Positions 37,601 to 49,551 of a stretch of DNA of 64,000 bases are shown piece by piece (the stretch's first letter is position 1; each line of letters begins with the position of its first letter). The notes under the pieces were generated by a model, which was not told the origin of the DNA, did not search any database, and saw only the letters and a program-made list of their open reading frames with translations. A program made the translations under genes and the position numbers. This DNA comes from Purshia tridentata (Eukaryota > Streptophyta > Magnoliopsida > Rosales > Rosaceae): assembly GCA_003254885.1 (NCBI GenBank), contig QANT01006790.1, forward strand, positions 16,243 to 80,242, given 5' to 3'.

Positions 37601-38049
37601 CTTTGTGATAATAATAAAAGATCGACCAATATATATATATATATATATACCAACAAAATAAAAGATCGACCAAAAATTACAACAGCCTAGCTATTTTAAT
37701 TGTTTATGGAAAGATTAAATTCAACACACACACACAGTGTGTGTATATATAGTACGTGTTCCCATTGGAGTGATAGTCTGTGCCCAATATATCACTATAT
37801 AATTCAATTTTATCTTCCTTTTTACCAATTTGTGTATTTCTCTCCTTCACTGCAACCATTCTGATAAAAACTCACGCTCTTTTTCTTCCCCATCCCTCTG
37901 CTCCATCGATCAGTTTCCATCAGTTCTCAGCCTTCAACTGTACTTCTCTCTAACTCCTAGCTTCCTTTTCTCTTTTTCTGGGATCGATATATTCCTTTAT
38001 AATAGAAATAATAATAACCAAGCTACTAGCTAGCTAGCAATATATATCA
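34638..38049. other. Intergenic region between RID3 and HECATE
   Basis: RID3 3' UTR, then AT-rich spacer. It contains a 22-bp tandem repeat (ATTTGTGTATCAAATAATCACT) at 36399-36442. A somewhat coding-like minus-strand fragment of about 40 residues lies at 36537-36660, with no recognised family. A CA/TG palindrome lies at about 37722-37744, about 300 bp before the HEC start. No intact gene was found. Confidence 0.5.
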
Positions 38050-38850
38050 ATGGATATTGAGCAGCTAAAATCAGAGGATGAGCAGATGGAGATGATGATG
38101 ATGATGATGCAAATGGACAAAATCTCCGAGCTCTACGCAGCCTACAACGTTAACGATGTCTCTGAGCTGCCACTATCCGATGATTTTTGTTCAGGTGCAA
38201 CAAGTGGAAATAGCAATAGCATCGGTCCACATTATGTTGATAATAATATTTCTTCTTCACCTTCACCATCCTTGATGAACCTGCCATCCACCATATCATT
38301 CACTCACTCCACCCCAACCCACCAATCCAATCCAAATCCAAACCCAGTTAGAGGGAGGTCATCTTCATTTGATGTCTTCTCATCGCCTTCACAGAAGCGG
38401 AGCTCCATGGCGGCGATGAGGGAGATGATATTCAGGATTGCGGCCATGCAGCCGATCCACATCGACCCGGAGGCCGTGAAGCCGCCGAAGAGGAGGAACG
38501 TGAAGATTTCCAAGGACCCTCAGAGCGTGGCGGCGAGGCACAGGAGGGAGAGGATCAGCGAGCGGATTAGAATACTCCAAAGACTTGTCCCGGGAGGGAC
38601 TAAAATGGACACTGCCTCCATGTTGGACGAAGCCATTCACTATGTCAAGTTTTTGAAGACTCAGGTTCAGTCCCTGGAGAGAGCTGCGGTCAATAGGCCC
38701 AGTCCAGGGATTGGATTCCCTGTGGCAATGTCTAGCGGCTCTACTACTAATTACCTTACTAATTCTTCTTCCATGGCTAAAGCTTATCAAGCTGCTCCTC
38801 CTCATCATCAGACAGTGCAGCATTTTGGAGATGCTTCATTGATTGATTGA
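38050..38850 (+). CDS. HEC1/HEC2: HECATE-type bHLH transcription factor (HEC1/HEC2-like)
   Basis: Intronless gene of 266 aa, as is normal for HECATE genes. The acidic, Met-rich N-terminus contains [23 protein letters not shown] conserved alpha-helical box ([31 protein letters not shown]) precedes the bHLH at about residues 153-209. The basic region reads [17 protein letters not shown]; relative to the usual H-E-R pattern, the His and Glu positions are Gln and Ala. This is the atypical pattern of subgroup VIIIb, thought not to bind canonical E-boxes. HEC proteins act in gynoecium transmitting tract, stigma and meristem development, often dimerising with SPATULA. HEC1 and HEC2 cannot be told apart here. 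Confidence 0.93.
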   Translation: MDIEQLKSEDEQMEMMMMMMQMDKISELYAAYNVNDVSELPLSDDFCSGATSGNSNSIGPHYVDNNISSSPSPSLMNLPSTISFTHSTPTHQSNPNPNPVRGRSSSFDVFSSPSQKRSSMAAMREMIFRIAAMQPIHIDPEAVKPPKRRNVKISKDPQSVAARHRRERISERIRILQRLVPGGTKMDTASMLDEAIHYVKFLKTQVQSLERAAVNRPSPGIGFPVAMSSGSTTNYLTNSSSMAKAYQAAPPHHQTVQHFGDASLID

Positions 38851-39990
38851 TTAATTAGCTAGCTAGCTACTTCAATTGACGACAGCACCTTCCTTCATAG
38901 CTAATAATTATATATATAGTATAAATGCGATTGTTAATTGTTTGTGCGATTGTAAAGGAACATGCATTGCTATATATTATCTTCCATCTTAATATATTTT
39001 AAGCTTATTTGTAATCCGGCCATGTCCCCTCTTGATATTAAATAATGATTAATCTCCCTTAATTCAAGATATATCATATATATGACTTTTGTTTTTTTCA
39101 AAGCGTAATGAAAATTGCACACATCAGATCGAAGAAATGTTGGCATAGGATGTCTCCTTGGAAACACAAAAGCGTATAATAATAATACTCGTAGTGCGTT
39201 GACAGGGTGATAATAATGTATGTACGTATATATATATTATATATCTTTGTGTGTCTGATGAGAAAAAATCTAGAGAGACAAAGAACAGAGTGATAATAAT
39301 GTAGACGGAGGAATATTAGAAGAAGGGTTGGGGATCAAAATAATGCAGACAGTGATAGACGTGAAAGTTGAATGCTTTTGCATTTGCAGACACCTGTACG
39401 AACACAAATTTTTTAAAAATCACTAACTTAATTAAGCACCTTGTGAAGGAAATTACGGCATTTAAATCTAAACTAATGTGTAGATAATGTAGAACACGTG
39501 TGATTGCTCCATCAAATACAAGTGGGTAAACTTATTTTGATACAACTAAATAAATTCAAGCATCAAACTTAAAATCAATTTATAAAAAATTTGGGAAAGT
39601 CCACCTCTTAAAAATATTAATACAAAACTATAATTTTTCAATATAAAATAGCATACATTCTCGTAGCTTGTGATACGTTGGGATCGCACTGTGCAAATTT
39701 TGAATTACTGGGGGGTTGAATTGGTGAAAGTATATATGAGTAATGATCGATGGGAGCATGTTTAATTCCTTGTGATGATATATAGGTAGGTATGTCGTCA
39801 TAGAGAAGAATGCATGGGAAGTCCACGTGAATGTCTGACATGTAACGGTGGTGCTAGCTTTTACGATTAGAGGCAAAGATAATGTTGTTTTTGCTTTCAG
39901 CCTATCACACCACCCTTATTGCTGCTCAAAAGTTGCTAACACGTGAACTCAATCCTACCTGGCACTCCACCGTGGATCACAGTGCCAACA

Positions 39991-39991
39991 A

Positions 39992-40025
<34 letters not shown>

Positions 40026-40026
40026 T
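39991..40026. repeat. (AT)n microsatellite within a palindrome
   Basis: An uninterrupted (AT)n run bounded by ATGCAT on both sides, so the whole stretch is self-complementary. Confidence 0.9.
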
Positions 40027-42533
40027 TCTGCATTGATTCCTTTATTATTATTTAGTTGGTTAATTTTTTAAGAAAAACATTAAATACATTAGCAAACAGT
40101 GCGTTCATAATAATTAGGAACTAGCTAATCAAGGAAGAGGTAGATCTATATCCACCAAAACTTGAACGTACTAATTTTCTGCTTTGCATTTGGACATATA
40201 TATATATATAGCTAGCTAGGGGAATGGGACACTGGGAGGCCTCCAAAAACAGTCAACACTATCTGGGAACTTCTACACCTTTCTAGCTAATTACTAGCTA
40301 CAGTTCTTATCTGTAAGGATCGACATATATACTGTAAAATACAATTGGATCGATGCTGAACCTCGCTCTATTATATAATTTTCTTCCAACTAATTAAATA
40401 TATATACATATATATGGCTTTAATTTCAATTGATGTAATTGTTTTCATGTATATTGAAAAAGGCCGGGGTCAATGCTTCCATATACAGTGATTGAGAAAT
40501 GGGATTGAAGAGTAGCTAGGTTAGGTTAGGTTGCCTCCCAAATGCAGGATCTAAAGACAGAGAAGTGCTAATGTCTCAATGCAAGGATCATGCACACATA
40601 TGTCTCAACAAAAGCCATTTATATTCCTTCATCCACATATATCCAACCAAATTCAATACAATCTAGGAGATATACAAACACAAGAGTATTGGAATTGGAA
40701 GGCTAACATGATAGACATCATGATAAATAAATAAATAACATATATGTAGGGTCAAACAAACAAGCTAGTCTTCACAAGACCCATGTGAGACGAGACATAT
40801 GGCTAATTAAGGTCCCATCCTCATCCTGATTCCTGATCGAAGGTCTTCTTAATTCTGTAATGGCGTAAAGGTGCCCCCTTGTCTTTTGAACATAGACCTG
40901 CATAGCATAGAGCCTTCCATAACCCACATGTACTTAATTTGTATCTCTCTCCACACACACACACACACTTTGGGTAATTGCTTGGGATTCTAAAAGTTGG
41001 ACTTTGTGACATGCATTAAATAATCTTGTAATGTTGGAAAAAAAAAAAACAGATATATATACTTTATACATTTATTTCTTTTTGCGCGATCTATTATATT
41101 ATAGTTAGAAAGTCAAACACAAATTCGTTGTAGGCTTAATATATATTGTTGTCCAATTTCCTAAAAATTTTATATTTTTAGAGTTTAATAGTTATCTAGC
41201 ATATATGACAGCAGAGTATTGTTAGCAAGAGATTATGCATTTGATTCTCATTACATACTTCTTTATTAGTTTCCAGATTAACTATTTGTATCTTAATCTA
41301 TCGCATTTTCATATGCAGAATATGGCTACATGTGAGAGCGGGTGTGAACTTAATATATGTACATTGACCAACTCCTTATATAATATGGAAATTTTACTTG
41401 TAATATTATTGAGGATTTAAATTGGTGTTTTTGGTTTATAATATGTGCGAAGGGATTGGATTGAGTTGCTAGTAACCTAATAAGTGATGAAGAAGGTAAG
41501 AATAAGATAAGGGCAACCAAATGATGAAATGACCAAGAGTAGTAATATGGGTAGAATACAAAAATGGGGATTAGGGCATGTTGGTTGGTCGGATTAGATT
41601 TTGTAGGGGACCCTTAGCTGGGAGACCGAGGTCGGAGACTTGAGAGTGACAGGTACGTACAATCTAAATCTCTTGCATAACCCTAGTTACAATCCCCAAT
41701 AATATTCTTTCTTCCTAGCTCTCTCCATCTGTCGTTTTGATAGCTAGGTGGGATGTATTTGCATTCAAATACAACACAACACATCACATCCAATTTAAAC
41801 AACACTTTCCTTGAAATTTTATCCCAATTCGATCTACTTCTAGAATCATCGACAAGATAGACCCCCCCACATCCATATTATTATTATTATCATTACTCAT
41901 GGCCAAACATCATCAATATGAAGGTTGGGAAGGAGTTAAAAGCTTCACATATATGCATGGATCTGTAGGGGTAAACTGTAAGCTGAAGTGATTTGGCAAT
42001 ATGGTTGTGTACGTAAATGCTATAGAAATAAAGGTCATGCTCAGCTACGTACTGATCCTTTGTGGGTTTTTCACTTTCGATTTTTCGATTTTTTTTTTAA
42101 TTTTTTTTCTAAATGTACATTGATCTAGGGGTAAAGTTACTGAGTCTTCTGATCAAATTCTTCATCTTTGAACTTGAGCATAATATTGCATGTTTTTTTT
42201 GGGTTGGCCGAAACATAGTTCCGGGGCCATGGGCTGGCCATACTCCCATTAAAATACTGCGAATAGGGTTTAGAGACCCAAGAAAGGCCCAATTTGTGAA
42301 GATTCTAGCCTTCTTTATTTTGGTTTCATGGGCTAAGACTAGTCATTCTTCGATAAGAACAATAATTCCTTTAAAAAAAAAAGAAAAAAAAATAGAGAGA
42401 AGAAAGTTCTTGCCCCAAATGGTCCCTCGAAAGCCATAAGTTGAAGATTTCGGATAATATTTTGAAATATATTATATAAAGCACCTAAATTATAATTTTC
42501 TCTAAAGTCTGCTTTCACCTATGAATAAAATAA

Positions 42534-43021
42534 GGGCTTGTTTGGTTCAAGTTTTGGATTTCTGGGAATAGGAAATCAATTCCATTCTCACGTTTGGCAA
42601 GTGCAGAGAAGGGAAGTAGTTTCCTGACTCAAGAGAATCTGATGCCCCTATTGGGGGAAAATGATACCCTTGCTCAAGCTTGGGTTTTGTTTTCCTTCCT
42701 CTTGGGAAAGCATTTATTGCTTATTATATTTACTAAACTAACCTTAATATTTTATTAAATTAATTTAACCTTAATATTTTATTAAATTAATTAAAATAAA
42801 TATGACTTTTGTTTAATAAATAAGGGTATAATTGAAAATTTATACCAGTTTCCTTTTCTTTTCCTGCACAAACCAAACAATGGAATGGAAATAAAAAGGG
42901 AATTAGTGGTTTACTTTCCCAATATTACCAAACAGGGGAATGTAATCTTACATTCCATTTCCTTTGGAAAAGGCATAGGAATTGATTTCCTAGGAAATCA
43001 ATTCCACGAACCAAACGGCCC
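42534..43021. mobile_element. Tourist-like (PIF/Harbinger) MITE, 488 bp
   Basis: The left end GGGCTTGTTTGGTTC and the reverse complement of the right end, GGGCCGTTTGGTTC, form terminal inverted repeats. Both ends continue into related AGGAAATCAATTCC blocks. A 3-bp TAA flanks both sides (42531-42533 and 43022-43024), the target duplication typical of PIF/Harbinger elements. No transposase is encoded. A 28-bp internal tandem duplication (CCTTAATATTTTATTAAATT) lies near 42742-42795. Confidence 0.82.
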
Positions 43022-43136
43022 TAAGAGTGATTTAATTGGAGAGATAGTTGGAGATTAAATCAATAAAGGTAGACCAACTTAATAAAATAATAATAGTTAA
43101 CTTATTGTTACAGATAATAAACTGGTACACTAAAGA

Positions 43137-43390
43137 TTAAATAAAATGCATGTTATGCATCTTATAGTAATTATTTTATAAAATTATTGAGGAACAAACT
43201 AATAGTATACAACTTAGAGGACAGCCCAGAAAAGACCTTAATTTTCAGTGAAGCAAGGATGTAATCCAATCCATCTGTATCTGGTATCAAATCCAACTGT
43301 CAACCTAGCTTGCTGTGGTTGATCATAATTTTGTAAACTTGGACATAAATTAGATTTAACAATTCTTAGCTTGTCGGATTTAACAAGCTA
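43137..43390. repeat. 254-bp dispersed duplication, copy 1
   Basis: Matches 44035-44288 at a constant offset of 898 bp with a single visible difference (CTTATAG against CTCATAG). The right edge falls in a 14-bp inverted repeat (AATTCTTAGCTTGT / ACAAGCTAAGAATT), which is complete only in this copy. Confidence 0.95.
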
Positions 43391-44034
43391 AGAATTAAAC
43401 CAAAGTATAACTTAATAAAAACCAAAAACTAAATTTTAATTCAGTAAGAATTATACTTTAGCAATGAAAGAATTACAATTTAAATCATGATAGTATGAGT
43501 TATACTTTAAATTATTACAATATGAATTATACTTTAAAAATATATTAGTTAAATTGAAAACCATCTAATCTTTTGATTGTTAATAAATAACACATAATCT
43601 ATAATATACAATTTTGGTGATACACTACTAATATTAATAATACTAAGACTTTTTAAAATAAAAACCTTACACATATTTGGATGTATGGTATAGTAGTGCA
43701 TGTATACTAACGCTTGCAAGTTTGGAGTTGCAGCTCTCGTACGCCTTAAGTTTTCGTCAAAGTCTTCCCTCATTTTTAATAGTTGAGAAAATAAATAAAT
43801 TAGAAGTGGGTGGTGTATGCGTATGTGAAATACTCAACAACTTCAATATGAGTTGCGTTGTTTTTCTCCTCCCCCACCAACTTCGACGGAAACATCATTT
43901 TTGGTTCCTACTGAAGGATGTCCATTTTTGTTGTCATTTGATCAACATAAATAATGGCTTAGAAATAAATAAATTAAATGTATGGGTTTATGACTTAACT
44001 GGAATTAATTTAATGGCTTAACACTAATTTATCC

Positions 44035-44288
44035 TTAAATAAAATGCATGTTATGCATCTCATAGTAATTATTTTATAAAATTATTGAGGAACAAACTAA
44101 TAGTATACAACTTAGAGGACAGCCCAGAAAAGACCTTAATTTTCAGTGAAGCAAGGATGTAATCCAATCCATCTGTATCTGGTATCAAATCCAACTGTCA
44201 ACCTAGCTTGCTGTGGTTGATCATAATTTTGTAAACTTGGACATAAATTAGATTTAACAATTCTTAGCTTGTCGGATTTAACAAGCTA
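44035..44288. repeat. 254-bp dispersed duplication, copy 2
   Basis: Direct-orientation copy of 43137-43390. Its similarity stops inside the hairpin stem (ACAAGCTA, then AAAGGG). The termini are not TG...CA, so these are probably not LTRs. Confidence 0.95.
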
Positions 44289-44642
44289 AAAGGGCTTTGT
44301 CAAAGAAATCATATTTGACTGAAAAAAATAAATAAATAAGAACACATATCTGCTCATATTATATTTAATACAGTCTTACAATAAATTTTTTTAATAAATT
44401 GGTCTATATTGGCGATTTTACTACTTAATATATAAATAGGTTTCTTACTTTGATTAAATTTGAACTTTAATCGTGAGCGATCGAAGATGTAGGCATCATA
44501 TATATATTGACGTGCAATCTTCAACCCGGGCAATTTATTTTATTTTAAGACTTAATCACCAGATAGTCAACAAATTCTATGTAGTCCGTGTGATATAGTT
44601 TTTAATCATTACTCTGATCAGCTGCTTATTCTCTTATTTGAC

Positions 44643-44833
44643 CTAATCATGTAAGGGGTAGACTGTTAAATTTGAATGAATGAATTGATGCTATATGCAG
44701 GATTTCAAATGATGTCATGATTAAACACGGGAAGAGTTGGACTTTTCACTCTAATCATGTAAGGGGTAGAGTGTTTAATTAGAATGAAAAAATTGATGGT
44801 ATATGCAACACGGGAAGAGTTGGACTTTTACTC
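44643..44833. repeat. Diverged tandem duplication, ~80-108 bp
   Basis: CTAATCATGTAAGGGGTAGA begins at about 44643 and 44752. Both copies end in ACACGGGAAGAGTTGGACTTTT followed by (C)ACTC. The first copy has about 25 extra bases in the middle, and several substitutions separate the copies. Confidence 0.85.
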
Positions 44834-44880
44834 TTTCTTAATTTTTCTTTTAAATTAAAAAATTAAGTAGTTTAGACTCG

Positions 44881-45144
44881 ATCTCATGCATATTAATTAC
44901 ACTAAGATTTACTTTGTTATTAACATTATATTTGAATGAAGTTAGGGTAATCCATTCATGATGATTAGCAAGATGAATTTTTTTTTGTTTTTTTGTTTTT
45001 TTGTTTTGTTGTATCTCATGCATATTAATTACACTAAGATTTACTTTGCTATTAACATTATATTTGAATGAAGTTAGGGTAATCCATTCATGATGATTAG
45101 CAAGATGAATTTTTTTTTGTTTTTTTGTTTTTTTGTTTTGTTGT
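44881..45144. repeat. Near-perfect 132-bp tandem duplication
   Basis: 44881-45012 is repeated at 45013-45144 with one visible difference (TTTGTTATT against TTTGCTATT). Each unit ends in T-rich TTTTTTTG repeats. A minus-strand open frame across it simply mirrors the duplication. Confidence 0.95.
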
Positions 45145-45206
45145 TTTTTCATGTTATAGAATAGAACTATATATATACACATATATAGTCTGTTTCGGGT
45201 GTAAAT

Positions 45207-45259
45207 AAACGCACTGCTCCCTAGGTCAGGAAAAAAAAAAAAAAAAAACGCACCGCTCC
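45207..45259 (+). mobile_element. Short poly(A)-tailed insertion with direct-repeat flanks
   Basis: AAACGCACTGCTCC at 45207-45220 recurs as AAACGCACCGCTCC at 45246-45259. Between them lie CTAGGTCAGG and about 15-18 A. A 14-bp flanking repeat next to an A-tail is the signature of target-primed retroposition of a tiny transcript fragment. Confidence 0.6.
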
Positions 45260-45741
45260 GCTGACACCCACTCTATACGAGCTATACTGAGAATGATCTG
45301 CTTAACCGACCTTTGTTAATTTTGGTGATTAATCCGTTTAGGATTTGGGAGCTAATAATCTTAAGTTCGAAACAGTTATTTTACACTTCAAGGTAATAAA
45401 TATTGTTGAAACTGAAATGCATAAGGTGAACAGAAAACAACAAAAAGTGAAGGACGACTACTGCCTTTTTTGTCCTGTTTACGCCAAACTTCCAACATGG
45501 CTACCGTTATATATATAGATGAACACTACCCAAGATTAAAAAGTTAATGCAATATATTAAGCAACTAGTACTCTCAAATAAATTAATATTTCTTAATTTC
45601 CTATGGTAAGGCTCATTGTTTTGCATCATTATATATAGACATAGAATCCCTTTCCTACAGTTTGTATATATGGTTGATCTGTTGAGACTTTGACATATCG
45701 CAGCCCATCATCTCCTTGCTTCGAAGCCACATTATTAAAAC

Positions 45742-48373
45742 ATGGCTTCAAAGGAACATGCTTGTGTATGTGACAATTATGTGATTTTGAAGCCAGAAGA
45801 GGTAAGTTTGATTGAGCTCATTCGCCTCTTGTGTTCCTCCGATATCGAAAAAAGAAGATTCATCAACAGCTCGAAAGAGGAAGGCCGGAAGCCAAGAAAC
45901 TTTGAACGCAGGTGGCTCATCTTCATCTCTATTGTAGTGCAATGGGGCTTCCTTTTATTCACACACCCCATGTCTTGGATTGGGAATGTTTTCCAGAAGT
46001 GGCTCAATCTTATATCAAGCAACGGCGGATTATTCATGCTCTTAATAAACCAGTTCAAAGGTAATTAGCTAGCTCTCATATTATTTTGGTCACTTATAGT
46101 TGTAAATGCATGTTGATAATTATTTACTAGGGCTAGTTCTTAAGTGAAGGTTTATAAGATTTATTCAATTTAAAAAAACGAAGAAGGAATTCATTAGTTA
46201 AAACCCCTTTGACTGTGAATTCAAATCGGATCTTTTCGGTTTGATTTAAAGGAGTTTTGATTATGGGACCAAATTACTTTCGATTGGCTAGAAACTGTTT
46301 CGGTTTTGAAATCAAAAGAATTAATTAGAATCCATCATCAATATTCTTTCCGGTTATTAATGCATGACTAAATCAAACAGCAAATTACGAAAAGGGTCAT
46401 ATATTATATTTTGCTAATTTCAGTGCTTAAGAATTAATTGAATATATATATGCATGACTAGAAGGATATATGGGTGTGCAGGAAAGGTGGTGAGGCCCGA
46501 TTCATTATCATCAAGAACCGTGTTAGGAAATCTTGATAGGCGAATTGAATTAGATGACAACATCAAACCTGACCATGCAAGATATAAAGGGGTGCTCTCT
46601 ATGATGGCTGCTAAATTGTCATATGAAAACCAAGACCTCACTGAAATCGTTGTCACGGATCACTGGAAGGTACGTAATTAATTAGCACTATAGTACCATA
46701 AATGAATAACCCATGTCATTAATTATGTGCTTATGATGATGATGATCGGAATTAATTATTATAATTTTTTTTTTTTGGAGTGCGCAGATGAAATTCTTGG
46801 GGTTTCACAAGTTTTGGAATGGTAAGCAAACCTTAATTAATTGCATATTCCTTTAACGATCATATATATATCCATGAGCAAAACAATCTAGCAGAATTGG
46901 ATTTCTAATTAAATAATATATATAATGTGCTTGATATGTAAGTCATGATTCAGATTCTCAGACTCATGATCACGTTGCTTGATATTTAGCATTCCACTTT
47001 AATTTCCATTAACAAATTACCCAATATTAATTGTTGATGAACTTGATCTAGTTGTTGTGGCAAGAAGTGATCAGTTTGCTTCATATGAATACAAATTGAT
47101 GATGTACTCTAACTTCACAAATACGCTTAAACTAATATTAGAATTAATTAAGCATTGGATGACGCGCATGAAAGCAATTAGTAAGCAAAGTTGTAAAAAC
47201 AAGCTAGAAAAATAGTTTTTCTTTATTTTAATAAAGTTTGAACCAAATGGGGCCCTGAAATCCAAGCCTAAACTTAGGTCCATTTACTAAAATCATTATT
47301 CATGGAAGTGACTTCATTGTTGTTTCTAAATGGTTGGATGAATATCACAGGTTACCAGAAACGAGATTCAACACAAGCCTTGGTGTTGCAAGACACAAGG
47401 TCCGACCCCAACTTGATTGTGGTCGCATTCAGAGGCACCGACCCATTTGATGCTGATGCATGGAGGACTGATTTCGACATCTCATGGTGCGAGTTCCCGA
47501 AAGTCGGGAAGACCCATGGCGGGTTTATGAAAGCTCTTGGCATGCAAAAAAACTACAGCTGGCCCCTTGAACCTGATGACCAACTAGAACAACATAAGTT
47601 TGCTTACTACCAAATCAGACAAATGCTGATAGATATACTTGAAAAGAACAAGAGTGCCAAGTTTATATTGACAGGGCACAGCTTGGGCGGGGCACTGGCG
47701 ATTATGTTTGTGGCGGTGTTGGCCATGCACGACCCATATGAATGGTTGCTGGAAAGGTTGGAGGGGGTGTACACGTTTGGACAGCCCAGGGTTGGGGATG
47801 ACAAGTTTGGAGAGTTTATGAAGGAAAAGCTAGAGAAATTTGGGGTGAGGTATAGGAGGTATGTTTATAGCAATGACATGGTGCCTAGGATACCTTATGA
47901 TAATCAAACCCTCTTGTTTAAGCACTTTGTGCCAAGCCTTTACTACAACAGCTTCTACAAAGGAAAGGTCAGTCGCTCTCTCTCTCTCTCTCTCACTTTG
48001 TGCCAACCCTCTTACAATAATAAGTTGTTAATTAGCACTTAAAAGATCCCAGTCTTTCATAATAGATGAGTTATTGTGAGATGAACATTGTACATGCGTC
48101 CAGGTCTTGCAGGAGGAACCCAACAAGAACTACTTCAATTTATTATGGGCAATACCGAAGAGCCTAAATGCAATTTGGGAGCTGATTAGGGGTTTTATTC
48201 TCCCTTTAATAAAAGGTTCGGAATACAAGGAGGGGTGGTTTATGAGATTGCTGAGGGTAGTTGGTTTGGTAATTCCGGGATTGGCAGCTCATGCTCCTCA
48301 AGATTATGTCAATATTACACGGTTGGGATCCCTTCCTAACCCACTACCTCAACAAAGTTCTAAACTCGACTGA
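45742..48373 (+). CDS. OBL1: Class 3 triacylglycerol lipase, OIL BODY LIPASE 1-like
   Basis: Five exons (45742-46060, 46482-46669, 46788-46821, 47351-47967, 48104-48373) join in frame to 475 aa, close to the usual OBL1 length. The N-terminal part has a hydrophobic stretch (WLIFISIVVQWGFLLF) that could attach the protein to the oil-body or ER surface. The alpha/beta-hydrolase core carries FRGTDPFDADAW, then the nucleophile elbow GHSLGG (Ser about residue 291). It continues with YTFGQPRVGD, an Asp in SNDMVPRIPYD and a C-terminal His in AAHAPQDYVN. These supply a Ser-Asp-His triad. OBL1 hydrolyses tri-, di- and monoacylglycerols, for example in pollen tubes and seeds. Exon 3 is only 34 nt. Upstream duplications (43.1-45.1 kb) lie beyond the proximal promoter. 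Confidence 0.92.
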
Positions 48374-49551
48374 TATATCAAGATTTAGAATAGAATTGTG
48401 CATCCCATGTCATTTGCTGATATACTCTACTAGAAGACAATAGTTATGTTTGTGTGTTGGATGTTGGATGTTGCTGAAGTAACGGGCCGAGTTGGGCCAG
48501 TCTGGTTCGAAATTCTTTTGTTTAGGTTGGGGTCCAGTTCGTTTGGCAACCAATTAGGCAGACTAGAAAGGTTAAGACTATTTCTAACCCATTCGGCCGA
48601 GGCAAATTGAGCCCAACTAGACCTATTTGGATTTAGTTTGATTTCTTGTGCGACACTCGTTGACGTTTGTTCACTCATTTCTCTCTACTCTCTCTAGCAG
48701 TCTAGCACAACAGCTTCTATGAGACCACAATTGTTTTGCATCTTTTGACAGAAAAAAATGAAGTACGGTGCCATTCATATGTGAGTAGCATGCAAGAACT
48801 ATAAAAATTAATTAATCAATCATACAATGACAAGGCTGCAATGTGATTCAAGCATGCATCATGGTGGAAAATAAATAAATAAAATAACAGAGTACGTATA
48901 TAATCTAAAGTCTTTGATTTACATACACACACACACACACACACACAAGCATTATTAGTCATTGAATCCCCAAGAATTGCTTACTAGGATCCTAGTTGTC
49001 TAAAATGAACTTAAGGTATTGGTGCTTCGTGCCACTGGAAAACTGCGTTGACATTTATTTAGTGTCAAAATAGTATAGCTGCTAACTGCTATACACCATC
49101 CATTCATCTCTAATCCTCCATAACTCGTTTACTTAACCTGGAAAGAGATGAAAATGGCTGTTCATCAGAATCAGAACGCAGAAAAATAGGTTTCATATCA
49201 TTCATCAGAACAGATACCCCAAAACCAAGGACATGCATTCAAATTGAATCAGAGGTTGTAGTTTCCAGTTGAGCTGCATCAGCAGCTAGTTTTGTTCACC
49301 CAACAATTATATTATACATGTTACAGAGTACCAAGTTCCACAATTTCAAAATATTAAAAAAACTGCTACATACACATATTAAGTTAAAACGTTGTCAAAA
49401 TCTACATTTTTCATCAAAACAACAGAGAGACAATACCTTGCTGTATAGCTCAAGGTAAAGCAAATGGCAAGGTAACTTTAAAAAGTTACAATTTTGCAGA
49501 GAAAAATTACCTTGCTTTATAGTTGTGAACAACACATGGCTGGATGAGGCA
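48374..49551. other. Convergent intergenic region between the lipase and the remorin gene
   Basis: Contains the 3' ends of both genes and a (CA)n tract at about 48923-48948. No further gene was seen. Confidence 0.6.

Larger units (their letters stand above)
38851..45741. other. 6.9-kb intergenic region between HECATE and the lipase
   Basis: No gene was recognised. Contents: an (AT)n palindrome bordered by ATGCAT at about 39991-40026, a Tourist-like MITE (42534-43021), a dispersed 254-bp duplication, two tandem duplications and a poly(A)-tailed insertion, each listed separately. Short repeats of GAATTATACTTTA occur four times between 43400 and 43545. Confidence 0.6.

Noticed and set aside
43255-43285. 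TGGTATCAAATCC inside the 254-bp repeat, resembling an initiator-tRNA primer-binding site
   Set aside because: It lies inside both repeat copies rather than just after a left LTR, the match is partial, and the repeat ends are not TG...CA.
44850-45182. 110-codon minus-strand open frame with an internally repeated peptide
   Set aside because: The repetition is just the 132-bp DNA duplication, and the peptide is Lys-rich from poly-T tracts.
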